NCBI RefSeq assembly: GCF_901933205.1
Contig: NC_044600.1
Coordinates: forward strand, 11,632,501 to 11,696,500
DNA: 64,000 bases
Origin: Camarhynchus parvulus
Taxonomy: Eukaryota; Chordata; Aves; Passeriformes; Thraupidae
Direction of reading: 5' to 3'
Below are positions 12,100 to 56,801 of the stretch, one piece after another. The translations under genes and the position numbers were made by a program. Each line of letters opens with the position of its first letter. The first letter of the stretch is position 1. Below the pieces are notes generated by a model, which worked only from the letters and a program-made list of their open reading frames with translations, was not told the DNA's origin and ran no database searches.

Positions 12100-15000
12100 G
12101 CTTGATGGAGGTCTTCTCCTCACTTAGGAGGAAATTGTTGGTAGAATCTCACAGCTAGATTGAGCAGCTACTCCAACAGTCCATAAATGAACTGTGTAGC
12201 CACCATCTTACAACTCTGCAAAAAAACATTTGGCCAGAAAGGATCCTGCTTATTTGCATGGCAGGCAGTGCTTCTGCCTTGTGCTACTCAACATGCTCCA
12301 TCAGAAGAGGCTGCATTTTGCACTGGGAGGTATGTTCACAACTTTGGTATATGGTTGGCTTCCAAATAATTGATTCTTGCAGATCATGGCTGCCCAGAGT
12401 CCATTAGTCTGTAAGCATTACACACAAGAAGGCAGCTCAGGTGTGGGTGTGTTTTGCCCACTTCTTCCCCCTAGGTTATATGGTGCCATTTGGTCTGGGA
12501 TATCCCTTGGGGCAGCTGGGGGCAGCTGCCCCAGCCCTGTCTCCTCCCAGCTCCTTGTGCACCCCCAGCCTCTTGCTGGTGTGGAACAGAAAAGGCCTTG
12601 ACTGTGTGTCAGCGCTGCTCGGCAATAAGGAAAACATCCCTGAATTATCAACATTGTTTCCAGCAGAAATGCAAACCACAGCTTCATACAGCTACTATGG
12701 AGAAAATTAACTCTACCCCAGCCAAAACCAGTGCAGTAAGAAAAGAGGGCTAAGTGGAGAAAGGCAGAATGAATATAATATTTCTCAAAACCATATTTTT
12801 TTTCTTTTTCTTGTCAGAAAACTGCAGTTGGGGCTTTTTCAGAAATTAACAGAGATGGTCAAGGCATTAAGAGAGAACTGGAAGGGCAGGCAGGAGAGAC
12901 AGAGATAAAACTTTCCTTAAAACAGGCATAAATTAAGGAATGGAGATCTACATGTATAAATTCTTTTATAAACATGTAAAATAGAAATAATAGAGAGATA
13001 CACATACAGGAAAGCATGAATCCCTCAGTGTAGAGCTCTCCCTTCCTCCTACACTTTAAGAACTTTAAGGCTCTCAGCTGTCATTTGTCATTGGAGCTGG
13101 GCTGAAAATCGTCCAAATTTTATGAAAACTATCATGACCTTTTTTCCTGACTTGACAAATAAAAGGATGTTTTTTCAGGGTGGGGAGAAGTGTTATTATC
13201 TGTAGTGAAAGCAAGTTTATTTTTGTTAAACTGTTTTAATGGTAGTTGTTTCTATTTTGGTAGATCTGTGTATGGAAACTGATGCCAGAATGCTAACACT
13301 GGATAGTGCCAGAAATCAGTTCAGATTTTCTTCTTTCTCGCTGTCACATTATAAAATGATTAGGGGTTTAAATATTGATTTTCTTATTCACATAACTTTC
13401 TAATCTATTTTTAACACTCTGGATTCCTGTGTGTGGTCTCCTGCCACAGTGGTTTTGAAGACTGCTGGCAGAAGAGATTTTCTTTTTTACCAGTTTTGAA
13501 TTTGATGCTATTCTCTAGATCAAGGAAGGAGAAAGGCAGAGTTTTGTTAGGATCTCGGGGTATGTAGCTCCTGATGGTAACTGACTTGAACATAGGGAGA
13601 TGCTTACATCACATCCATACCTGTTGTCCTGGGGATTCTCTTGCTGACTTTTGCTGTGTATCGAGGCAAATTCATACTGTAGACAACTGGGATTGTTCTT
13701 CTTCCCAAATCAAAGGTGATTAATTCTATAATCGGTTCTGAATGAAAATCTAAGAACATATCTAATGCAGAGCTGTATTTTCAGATGCCAGAATTAATAA
13801 ACAATTGTGAATTGCATAAAAATAACTTCAGTGGGAAAACTCTTCCATTAGCCAAAAGTTTTTGAAATTTGCAAGCCAGGGAAATGGATGATATGAGAAA
13901 ATATTTCTCTGTGCATTTTCTGGTGATGTTCTGATGTTTACAGAGCTCCATAGATAATTTTGGATCCCCAAATGAAATCCAGTGATCTAGATAGATTCTG
14001 GGATTTGCATTTTTAGAGACCACAATGAGGTTTGAGATGTCCTGTTTGTTATTTTCAGCATGTGCTGGGTATCATGTGCTTGACAACAGTGAAACATGAA
14101 CTGTGAAATCTGGGGCTTGACCCAGTATAGCTCTTATGGTAGGACTGGCAGATATCTGCCCTTCTCTCCAGGCCATCATTCCATTACTATGCCAGATATA
14201 TTGGCATTTGTGAACACTTTAGGGAATAGTTTTTTCTGTTGTGACCAGTTGTGCAGCTGTGAATATTTCATAGTCCACTCTAATGGCTGTGGTGGGGGAA
14301 GTATGTTTGGAAATCAGGTTCATGCTACAGAGGAGCTGTGCCAAACATGGGAGCTAAGACCACAGCTTGCATGAAAGCAAGCAACAAGTGCTGCACAGGA
14401 AACTGTTGAAGAATTGGCAAAGTAAATCAACCATACCTGTGCAGCAAGACACAAGACTGGTGTGGTAGTTTCTTTACTTTTTCTTTTTCATTACAAAGCC
14501 TTCCCTCCTGTTTGCCATCTGCACAACTGTAAACGTTTTGCTTCCTTACTTCTCACCATCTCCTATCAGGAGTGATGTTCATGTCTCAAAAGGACAGATT
14601 TGAGGAAAGCAGACTAACCACTTACAAACAGCCAGCTCTCTAAAACCACAGGTGCATTGTAGGAGTTTCAGTCATTGTTTTGCCTCATTTTATTTCTCCT
14701 TTTATTTTTCAGGCTTTTTAACGGCAGCCCTTGCCAATCAGATGAGACAAAAAACCCCACACTGTTCTTCTATAGCCTTTGGCATTTCTGAGTTGGTGGC
14801 CAAAACTAATTGAATTTGTGGAAGGAGAAAATAATGAGGAAAAATGCAGATTAGGTAAGGGAAAACCTTCAGGGACTGGACTAGAATATAGATGAAGCAA
14901 GTAGGATCCTGGGAATAGTCAGCTCTGGAAAGGCTTTGATTTTTAATGAGTGGGAATTGAAAAATACATATTTATTATCACCTCATTTAATGATGTAACT

Positions 15001-15467
15001 TGTTAACAATATAACTGTCACCTCGAGCCACTCTCCTGAGCAGCAGGGCAGGCTTATGGGACCGGTGTCTCCCCACTGTACAATGTGATGCCACACTTTC
15101 TCCCTTCAGCTATGCTCATTGTTTTTGGCACAAGTTTATTCAAAAAGACCATCCATCACCATTGCCTTTTCACTGAAATGGTCAACTGCATAAATAAGAT
15201 GTTTGAAGAGAAATGTGCATTGCAGTCTGAGGGGCAGAGGAACTGAAAAGCAAGGAGAAATGATAAACCCAGGGAAAATGATAAGGCCTGTTAGCAGGAG
15301 TGATAGGGCAGGGAATGAGGGTGGATGGGATGGGGCTGAGGCTGCTGGGCAGCACAACAGGCTGAGTGCCAAACAAGAACACAGATTCAGGAGTAATCTG
15401 TACTGAATAGGAGAAATATCAAATTCACAGTGAACGTGAGATTGAATTAGCTGTAGTGGTGACATGG

Positions 15468-15928
15468 TGTCCTGGTTTAGGGCAAATATGGGAGGAAACT
15501 TCCAAAAGGGTCTCTCTAGAAAGCAGATTCAAGCAGCCCCTTGCCCAGCTGGTTCAGAAAAACATTTCCTTGGAGAAAAGTGGAAAAAACCTCTTTCTTT
15601 AACAGGCAAAATATTCACAAATATTAAAAAAAATAAATTAAACAATAAAACCTCTTGCTGTTCTGAAGAGATGGCAAATTCAGAAATTCCTTGTCGTGGG
15701 GTGTAGGTCAGCTTGCTCAGTCCCTTATCAGTCCCTCCTGCTCTGGCAAATGCCTCATCCCAGGCCCTGGTGGCCCACAGGTGTGAACTCCTGGTGTTTT
15801 CCTGGGTTTTCAGTCCAGAACAGGATTGAACAGTTCCAAGAACAAGAAAAGCCACAGTTTGGGGAACTTCTCTGCCTCAGCTAGCTAGAGTACTACTACT
15901 ATAGTAGTTTCGCTTTTAAACCAAGACA
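15468..15928 (+). mobile_element. Solo LTR, same family, with internal deletion
   Basis: Begins TGTCCTGGTTTAGGGCAAAT and ends TAAACCAAGACA, so the termini form a 12-bp imperfect inverted repeat (one mismatch). AATAAA is at 15644-15649. It matches the 5238-5887 element up to CTCTGCCTCAG, then differs: about 190 bp of the other copy are replaced by a short unrelated stretch containing a 14-bp palindrome (15895-15908). No clear target duplication and no internal retroviral genes. Confidence 0.75.
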
Positions 15929-18900
15929 TATGTCATTACTATTATTGTGTCTTATTCTGTACAACTTTTAGGATTCTTGGACTCTCTTTTTCCATATACA
16001 TGGGCAGGCTCGGAGTGTTTACTTGGCTACCATTTATCTGATTCCTGGGACCCACTAAAATAGGGTGTATTTCAAAACAGTCAGGTTCTGTTGGGCAAAG
16101 GAGAAATTAATGGTAAATCCTTCAAAAAGTGAAAGCTTTAACCCTTTGGTCCTTTAAAACCCAGTTGCTGTTGGTGCTAACTTGCCTTTCATTGAAAGAT
16201 AATGAACCTTCACTTCTGTTCTGCATCCTCACCTTCAGCGTGGGTTCTCTGCATAGCTCCCGTCGGGGTCAATTATCTGGGGGTCAGTTATCTAGCAGGA
16301 GAGGCCCCCAAGAGCAGAGACTATTGCTTAATTGTCACTGTGGGATCCTTGGGCCATGTGCACTTCTGGGGCTCATTTACAATTCTAACACATCCAGAGC
16401 ACCCTGCATCAGGAGCCTTGTGAACTGGACAAAAGTTAGAAAGTGGCAGCGCTGTTCCTGGCGAAAAGCTCATTAAGATAGACATCTCCTGCTAGTGAAC
16501 ATCACACAGATGACACAGACAGCTCACTCCAAATGAGAAACATTCTTTTGTTCTGTCTCACTAGGGCTTTCAGATAAAAAGAATTTGAGGCCAGCTGTGA
16601 TATGAAGGGAACAGGTTTAAAATAGCTCTCAGGGGCAGTAAATGCTTAATGATCAGATCTTTCATTGCTCTTGGAACATTTGAGGAAACTCAGCCAGCTA
16701 AAATTCTTGTTGATTACTTTAACAGAGGCCCTTTGTTCATATTATCATGCAGAATAATTAAGCCAATGCAAGCAAATCCTTAGCTATATACATAATTAAA
16801 ATGTTAGGCTGTGATTAAACAGACAGTATTGGCACAGACAGCACCTATTCACTTCATAAAAGGGTTCCATCATTACCTTCAGCTCGATTTTACCCTATTT
16901 TATTTATTATTTTGGAAAAGTAAGTTGTATTAGGATAGTGGAAGATGACGTGTTTCCAGTGAGGAGTTACTGAGATTTTTTAATGGAGAGAAAAGATCTA
17001 AGCATATCCAAAGTAGTTAGCTTATAGGGCAGAATTAAAGGTGAAAAAAAGAGCACAAAATCTGTTTTAACTTACTTAAAAGTTCATTTTGAAGGGGTTA
17101 TGTCAAATTTTCTCATTTCCTCCCCAAGTTTGCTATCTCTTATGCAGCAGTCAAATCTTCAAATTGAAGAGTTTATGAGGCACCTGAAAATTTGTCAGAA
17201 AGAAAAACCCTTTGATCTATAAAATATTTTATTTGAATGCACTTTCAACTTATTGGACTACCTGTTTTAAGTCAAAAGCTTATTGTCAAACATTACATAA
17301 TTCTGAACTCTCCTAAGATTAATTGCCAACTTTCTTTTGGGATTCTCTCTCAGATGGCAATTACTGACCATAATAGTTATGCTGTTGGCAGGGGCAGACT
17401 GACTTTTCACAAGCTTTTTTAGAAATGGGCCAGGATCCTTTGTGAGTTCCTGGGCAGCAGAGATGGAATTTTACAGAGTTTCTCCAAGCAAGGTCACCAA
17501 AAGTTCTTAGGAAGCAGATTTTGGCTCTTCTGCTTTTTTGTGTCACAAAATCTTGATTTTCCAGAATTTTTTCACAGTGGGATAGGTGTCCCTAGCTCTG
17601 GGACTGGAGGGAAGCTGGTAGAGTGGTGACACCTGATAGAAATCAGGTTATTTTGATGCCACGGAGCAGTCTATAGTTTTTGACTATTTTTCTTTTTTTT
17701 TTTTTTTTTGTTAAAATATGTTAGGCAACATACCATAGAACAGTAGCAGTGGCTTTAAGGCTGATGGAGGCAGCCCCGGAAGAGATCCTGGGGTTCACCT
17801 TGACTGCCTTTCAGGCTCTAGACCAGAGCAATCTTTTTGTACAAGCAAGGTCTTTGGATGTGATTTCTGAGATGGAAATAAAAGTTGATGTGCTGGGTTC
17901 AGCCCACTGCCCTGAAGTAAAACTCAAAGTGACAACTGCCCTACTCTCTTTACTAATCCTCTGGGCTAAGCAGTCCCCTAGGAACCTCTGTTTGGAAATC
18001 TATTAAGATTTCACAAGTTGTTCAGCAACTTCAGGAGAGCACTTAATGATTTGCAATGTCTCTGAAAACTGCAATTTAAAATGAGAATGAGAAGATGAGA
18101 AAAGTTTTTCTCCTTTACACTTATAACAGACAATGTCATATTTTCCCTAATTTTTTGTGCCTTCTGTCCAGATTGAAGTGCTCCTTCCTTTGTTGGGTCA
18201 GATGTCCCTCTAATGTGCAAATAGACAGATTTGCACAGAATTTGATCTAATAATTTCCTTTGAAATACTGCTTGATGTATCTTTTTCTACTTGAATTTCA
18301 CAAAAGCCTTCAAGACTATTATGTAGATTTATGGAGAAATGTATTTTAAGGGAACAGTGACAGGGAGTGAGTTTCTGCTATATTTGAGCTGTGTAATCTA
18401 AGAATTGGAAACCCCATTTGCCTTTTAGTGAATTCTTGGCTTTGAAAGTCTTCCAGCAGATAGATTTTCCCGAAACTTTATTCTAATAGAGGTACTGCTC
18501 CAGCAGAAGCTCCTTTCAATATTTTAATCACAGCAAAAAAAAAGTCTCTTAAGAAATGCACTGCTTGGTGGCGAGGCCAGGAAAAAGACCTGCAGTTTGC
18601 AATGTTCAGTATTCAAATGCATTTTTGCAGCTGTCAGAAGTTTCTCTGGTCCTCAGTTTCTCTGGGGGTTGCTTAACTTTTTGCTTGAAAAGTATATTTT
18701 CCTAGACACTTAATGCATTAATGTGAGCTGCAATCATCATGAGCACAGTGGTTATGATAGTTTTGTCTTAATAAGAGTGATCTCATCATGGACATCATTT
18801 AGATGGGGTAAATAATTCCCAACACATGCAGACTATAAAGACATTGGGAGCTTGTTATAGGCTGATGTCATGGGAAGAGCCTAGTCTCTTCAGCAGGGAC

Positions 18901-21900
18901 TCATCAGTTTATAAAGATCTCTAAAAGATGTCTGACTTTGAAGTAAGAAGAAAAATCAGGGTGGGAAAAGCTGGTGTAAGTTCTTAAGTCTCTGTGGGCT
19001 TGACCATTATTATCAATAGAATCTTTCAGTTGCTTATGATTGCAAAATAAAAGAGACTGTAGGCCAAATTAATAAGAAAACCTGCTTTTCTTTTAGTTTT
19101 GTTTGTGAAAACAATCCATAATTTATAAACTTAGTCTTTCAAACAAAACAGCAGCAGGAGTTTTCTTTCCAGAATTCTGGCACATTTGCTGAAGCTCAAA
19201 ATGGCTCTCTTTTTGTTCTTTTTATTATTTTTTTACTTTCTTATCATAATTTACATAGTGTGAAGTGAGTGAGAAGGGCTACTGGTAAGATTTGGTTGCA
19301 TAATTTTACACGTGGTTTGCATTAATATAAATGAAGTTAAACTTAGTGGATAATCAGTTCTGATTGTAAACATCCCCTAATGCTTTTTAATGTTGTCATT
19401 GGACCATTTTTGAAAGGATGCCACTGCCTGGCTAGATCTAAACCCAAAGATTTTGTGAGACTTGGCTTATGTGGATTTATAACATGGCACTCAAAGCAAG
19501 GAAATATTTTCTAATAGCACAGAATTGAAAACATGATCTCAGATATGAAAACTCAGCTTTCTGGAACATATCATGACTTGGAGTAGTACATGTGTCTCTG
19601 AGAATATTTTTTTGTTAACTTAAATAACCACATTTAAAGTCTAATCTTCCTTTTTCTAGAAAGACCTTTGTGAAGATTGATTAGTTGGTGACTGTTGTCT
19701 ATTCGGTTATGGATAGCTATGCAGCCATAACTATAAATACTTCTACATTATGTCTTTTTATTTCACTAAGGAAAAAGCTGGCCCAAGAGCTCACTTTTCT
19801 TGTTTGATGTTTCTATAACACTTCCCATTCTACCCTAAGTACACTAAGAAAAGTTTGTGTAGAAACTATTTCAGTCTCTTTTGAGCTGCAGCTACCACAA
19901 ATTGCATTTAGCAGCATAAAAGCTGGCCACACTGCCCAACACTTCAGTATGGGAAATGAAAATAAATGCCATGTTAATGTCAAGCTGGATGTGTTAACTG
20001 GGAAGTCTGGCTCTTCCCTTTTAGAGATGTGGAACAGAAATATCCCAGTATATAAACCTTAAGCATCACTAGACTTCTATTTATACCTCTATAATTAGAA
20101 CTCCGTTTCATTGTCCCATCCTAGCTGTTGGCAGAGGAGAGAGCTGAGCTGGGGAGAACCAGGCTAGTTCTGTCTAGGGAACATGAAGTGACTGGGAATC
20201 TGTGAAAAGTATAAAATCTACCTTTGGTACACGTAAATTTCTAGAGTATACTGCAGTGAGTTTAATGCCAGTACAGAATGTATCTGTATGACCCCTTTTA
20301 AAAGAGACTGGGATTTTTGCTGTTTCCATCAGTGGGAATAGAATACAGTTTTAATTTATTGTGGCCTTAACACGCCTGATTTTGTGGTGGTGTGATCCTG
20401 GAACAAAGCAGAGAGAAAGAGGAATGTAAATCTATAGGAGATAGATTTGATCTGGGTGGAGAGATATTAGGTATGGGTGCTGTTTGTAGTAGTTAGCCAC
20501 ATGTTATGCTTAGTGTGATGTACTGTCTCTGTCTCTTGAGCTGAGGTCACTTGAGGACAGACTGGGAGTTTTTACTTTAAGTGGTAGTGCAATCAGGCTC
20601 ACTGCATTTACTGAATGAACTATCATCCAGTGTGCCTACATTAAAAACTGTTTTGCAGGGTTAAGATCAATTACTTGTTTTTGCTTTGGATGCTTTGCAT
20701 TCTTGCTCACGGTTGGGTTGGTGTTATGTGAGAAGGGAGGGTTGTGGATTCATACTCGTATACTCATGTAGTTGCAGACATACTTTACCCAAAAAGTAAA
20801 ACAGTCCAAAACCTCAGATCAAAAGATGAAGACATTTTTTAAACCTCTAACAAAAGTAATAAATGGAAATAAGAATTAACTTTGTCAATTTTCACCCCTC
20901 CCTCAATAAATCACTAAAATCTTGGCTTTCATCTCAGATGGATAACACAATAGGCACTAGAGCACACCAACATTACGCAAATACTTCATGTGCTATCAAT
21001 TATTTTGGAAGGAGTCATCATCTGAATTGTGAAATGCTTTGACCTTTTTTAAAATGAATAGTGTAGGAAGAAGGAGAGTGTTAGTTAGACTGACACATTG
21101 TTTCTCTTGTACTTGTGTGGGTATTTCAAAGTATTCAGAAGAACACAGCAGTGAATAGGGCTCCTGCCTCCATACCCAGCCCCTCCTGACCTGTGGAGTC
21201 ATGTGGAGCCAGAGATGACCCTGGTACGTGAGAAGGGGATAGGAGTGAAGTGAGCAATAAAATTTAGTGTGCTGCTAAAAAGCATTTGGATGTTATGAAA
21301 TCAAGAGAATACATTCAATGGGGATGCAGCTGTGCAAGCCTGACAGTGGATGACTTTTAGTCTTCAGCGAGTAGGAAGGTGAATGCCCTGATGGAGTTAG
21401 GAGAGCAGAGCAGGCCCATGTGCCTGGAGCGTGTTCTCATTGAAAGGATTCTCCCAAGAGACTTCTTCTAAAATGAAAAGATGGCCAAAACGAATATACA
21501 GGGTGTGATGAAATAACAAGTTTCATTAGAAATTTCCAGAGATATTCTGGATTTAAGATTTGATGTACCTACTGATTTAAAATTATTTACTTTGAACACT
21601 CATCTTTGCCAAGGCTGATATTCTCCATTTTAGTTAACATTGCTAGCCATGTACATTTTTTTCCTTTATGTTTCTGAAAACCATCTCATTTTTAGGCATT
21701 AGCACAGAATGATTCCATCAACATTCCCCCAATTATTATGAGCTTCAGAATGTTTTGCCCAGAAAGCAGTAAGTCCTGTACTGTTCTCTCAGTTGGCAAT
21801 GCTTGACTTCTTCTTAGGTTGTTTTCCATATATGGGTGTCAATGCTTTGATTTTCAAAATTAATCTGGGTGGGTAGGTGAAAGCTGAATTAAATTGGGTA

Positions 21901-22027
21901 TTTTCTAGTCTGACTCTTCCATATCTCAGTATTGATTTCACAGCAGGCAGTCATGCACTGCACCCAGCTGGGCACATGGCTTCAGATTTGTCTGAGGTGC
22001 CAGCAGCCACTTGAAAACAGGGAGCTG
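15929..22027. other. Intergenic, nothing recognised
   Basis: Between the second LTR and the CHRDL1 poly(A) site. A run of 17 T lies at 17693-17709. No supportable gene. Confidence 0.6.
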
Positions 22028-22098
22028 AAACCAAACACCTTGAACAAACAGCACCCTAGGCAAACCATCTTATTTTATTATCAACTTCAGAGTTTATT
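22028..22098 (-). terminator. Distal poly(A) site of CHRDL1
   Basis: On the minus strand there are two AATAAA hexamers (22093-22098 and 22074-22079). They are followed at about 22028-22055 by a GU-rich stretch (GGTGCTGTTTGTTC, then AAGGTGTTTGG), the usual downstream element. Hexamer, gap and GU-rich run are in the right order and spacing for cleavage near 22050-22060. Confidence 0.7.
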
Positions 22099-24567
22099 AA
22101 TTTATCAAACCAGGTCAAAGTGATACAACAAGTACATAAATAAGTACTGTAACAGACATACATCTCATGAAGAGAATGCAAAACATGACACTGTGTATTT
22201 TGTTGTCTTTAGTGACCAGAAACCGGAAAAACACAACACTGCATTTTACTAAATGATGCTTATGATTGTTTTTTGCTTTTCTTAAGAAGTGTTTATTATA
22301 AAATAAATACACAATCTGGATTCCACCAGTCCTGTCACAAATCCAAAAAAGCAGGTTGCCATCCTCATAAAAAAAATTACAAACACTGTACACTTTCCAC
22401 TTAGTCTTTTGCCACCAGCTACTGCTACAAACAGACGATGCCTGTTAGGTGAGAATCAACTGCTGGTCTTCTCACCAGAACACTACAATTCCTCAGAACC
22501 TCTTCCTAAAGATTTATAATAAAATTTTACAGTCCTGCAGCACATTTCAACCCAGTAGTTGCCATGTGCAATCAGTGCTTCTCATGCCAAACTGCTTCTT
22601 CTACAGTTACACTGCAGCTCTGGTGCAGTGAGGTCTTAGGGCCTTTGTTTAGATATGCTACACCCCTTTCCAACACCAGGACAGGACTTATGGAAGCATC
22701 AGTCCCCTGGAAAGGTGACAGGACAGTTCACTTAGTTCTCCTTCTCATGAACAGTGATAGAGGATTTCTCTTAGCCAGGTGTTCCTGCATTTCAACTTGC
22801 TGCACTTTCAAATGGCCTGTATGCCCAAATCTCATCTGCTCTCTGTGCAGCCCTAGGGACAGCAGGGTGGTCCTGACATCACCCTGTATGTTTTCTCCTA
22901 ATTCCCTTCAGCCTTTCCTTCACCTTCATGTCTGTTCTCCTCACTTGCTCCTCTTTGTTGAGAAGCCCTGCATCCCACTCACACACACACAGCATGGCCA
23001 GATCCTGGGTGCCATGGAGAAGCCTGGTCCTGAGGCCTGCACTGCTGATGGAGGCTGCCAGGGTCTGCTGCCCCAGCCAAGGATCCCCTCACCACTGTGA
23101 AGCTCTGCCTGAATGGGCTTTTGGCATTCAGCACCAACCTCTCCCACAACTTCATCCCTTTAGGAATGTGGACACCCTTGAGTGCTGTCACTGGCAGAAT
23201 GACAAACCTCAAAATCCTTCCTGTCAGTGTTGATTTCACTCCCTGTGAAGCTCCAGCCCCTGGCTCAGGCCATTTCCATAAAGCTTTGTTTCCTAGCTTG
23301 TGTTTGAACAGCACTATTCCTGTCTGCTTGTGGAGTAGAAAATGGGAGCAAAAGCAGGCAGAGTCACTTGCATCCTGGGATTTAATCCAATATTGCAGCC
23401 ACAGGGCAGTGCAGGATTTTGGTGAAAACAGTTTTCAAATTGTTATAATTACTCTGCAGATGAAAGTCACTTCTCTTAAACACACTGCAGACGTGCAATA
23501 CTAAATTTAACAGAATCTCTCAGATTTGAGTTTTTTTTCCTGAAGATAACAGTTGTCACAACAAGCAGCTGCTTGTTGTGCTCTACAAGCCTATAGCTGT
23601 TTGTTGTTTGTCATGGGAGATTGCTGTTCTTGAAACATGAGAATTGAGAGGTCACCCTCAGAAAAATGAAGATTATGTTTGTAACAAATCAGAACAAATA
23701 AATTAAATTCTGTCACAACTTTTAAGGCATTATTAATCATGAGTTTTAATGCTTTAGGTGTTTTGAAAATACTGCAAGTACTTCACCACTTTCTGCCACA
23801 TCACTTTAGAAGGTGGTTTACCAGCCAAGAGCATGTGTAAATAGGGCTCAGAAGAATGAAGTTATTAGGGTTATGATAGGGAGCTAACACTTTTAGAGAA
23901 GTGGGTGGAAGAAACAGTGAAAACCACTTGAAAGCCAACATTTGCTCCAATTGCTACAAAAATATATTGATTGCCACTAACACCTGCTGTTCAGTTTATG
24001 GACTTTGTTTGCTCAACTACAAGACATCATCCCAAAGGCAGGCTGCTAATGAGTCTGTTAGTTTAAATCTGGTTTTTATGTCTCCAACATGAATATTGTA
24101 TCACTCCTATTTTTCCTCCACTACTACAAGAAATCCATGAGTCATTTCAACACCAGAAATGGTATAAATTCAGGACAGGATATAATGCTCTCCATAGCTC
24201 CTGCACATTTATTAGGCGTCCTTCTTTTCATTAGTTTGAATAACTTGCCAAATAACAATAGTAAAAATGTTCTGTTTTCTCTTTTTACCTTGTAAAGAAA
24301 TGCAACTCTAGGAAAGCACAGTCTTTTTTTCTCCTTCCCCCACCAGTAACACAGAGCCTTCTAGTCTTTTGGAGGAGATATTTGAACAGTTGACACAGAC
24401 CACTACACATAAAGCAGCAAATTTGCTGTGCATGATGTGAATAATTACTGCATTATAGTTTTGGGGTTTAGGGCAACTGCTGACTTAAGCAAAATAAGCC
24501 TGCAGTCCAGCTGCAGATCCAAGTTTTCAGAAGTTTTCTTGTGTTTTTCCCTCCAGTGCTGTCTCCC
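22050..24567 (-). other. CHRDL1: CHRDL1 3'UTR (predicted, about 2.5 kb)
   Basis: No splice acceptor or coding signal is needed after the stop, and the first strong poly(A) site on the minus strand is near 22050. Two weaker AATAAA hexamers lie inside (minus strand, 24208-24213 and 22292-22297) and could give shorter isoforms. The region holds a 24-bp perfect palindrome at 23557-23580. ORFs on the opposite strand here show no family resemblance. The extent is inferred from signals, not from transcripts. Confidence 0.65.
23557..23580. repeat. 24-bp perfect palindrome
   Basis: CACAACAAGCAG is followed directly by its exact reverse complement, with the central CAGCTG E-box-like core. It lies in the predicted CHRDL1 3'UTR. 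Confidence 0.97.
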
Positions 24568-56752
<32,185 letters not shown>

Positions 56753-56801
56753 CTTTATCATCAACAGGAAAAGAAAGAACCTCCAAGAAGAAAATGTTGA
56801 G

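Larger units (their letters stand above)
10225..15467. other. Intergenic with a short microsatellite and small inverted repeats
   Basis: Contains (TGT)5 with imperfect flanks at about 10530-10572, a hairpin at 10921-10950, the doubtful ORF at 11626-12099, and a tandem GGGGCAGCTG pair at 12509-12528 that creates a 14-bp palindrome (12519-12532). No gene established. Confidence 0.6.

Noticed and set aside
5238..15928. The two LTRs as ends of one provirus
   Set aside because: About 15% divergence by eye, different internal structure, no retroviral coding between them and an unrelated CR1 inside the interval.
22564..23100. 178-codon plus-strand ORF
   Set aside because: Antisense to the predicted CHRDL1 3'UTR, with no domain, no partner exons and unremarkable composition.
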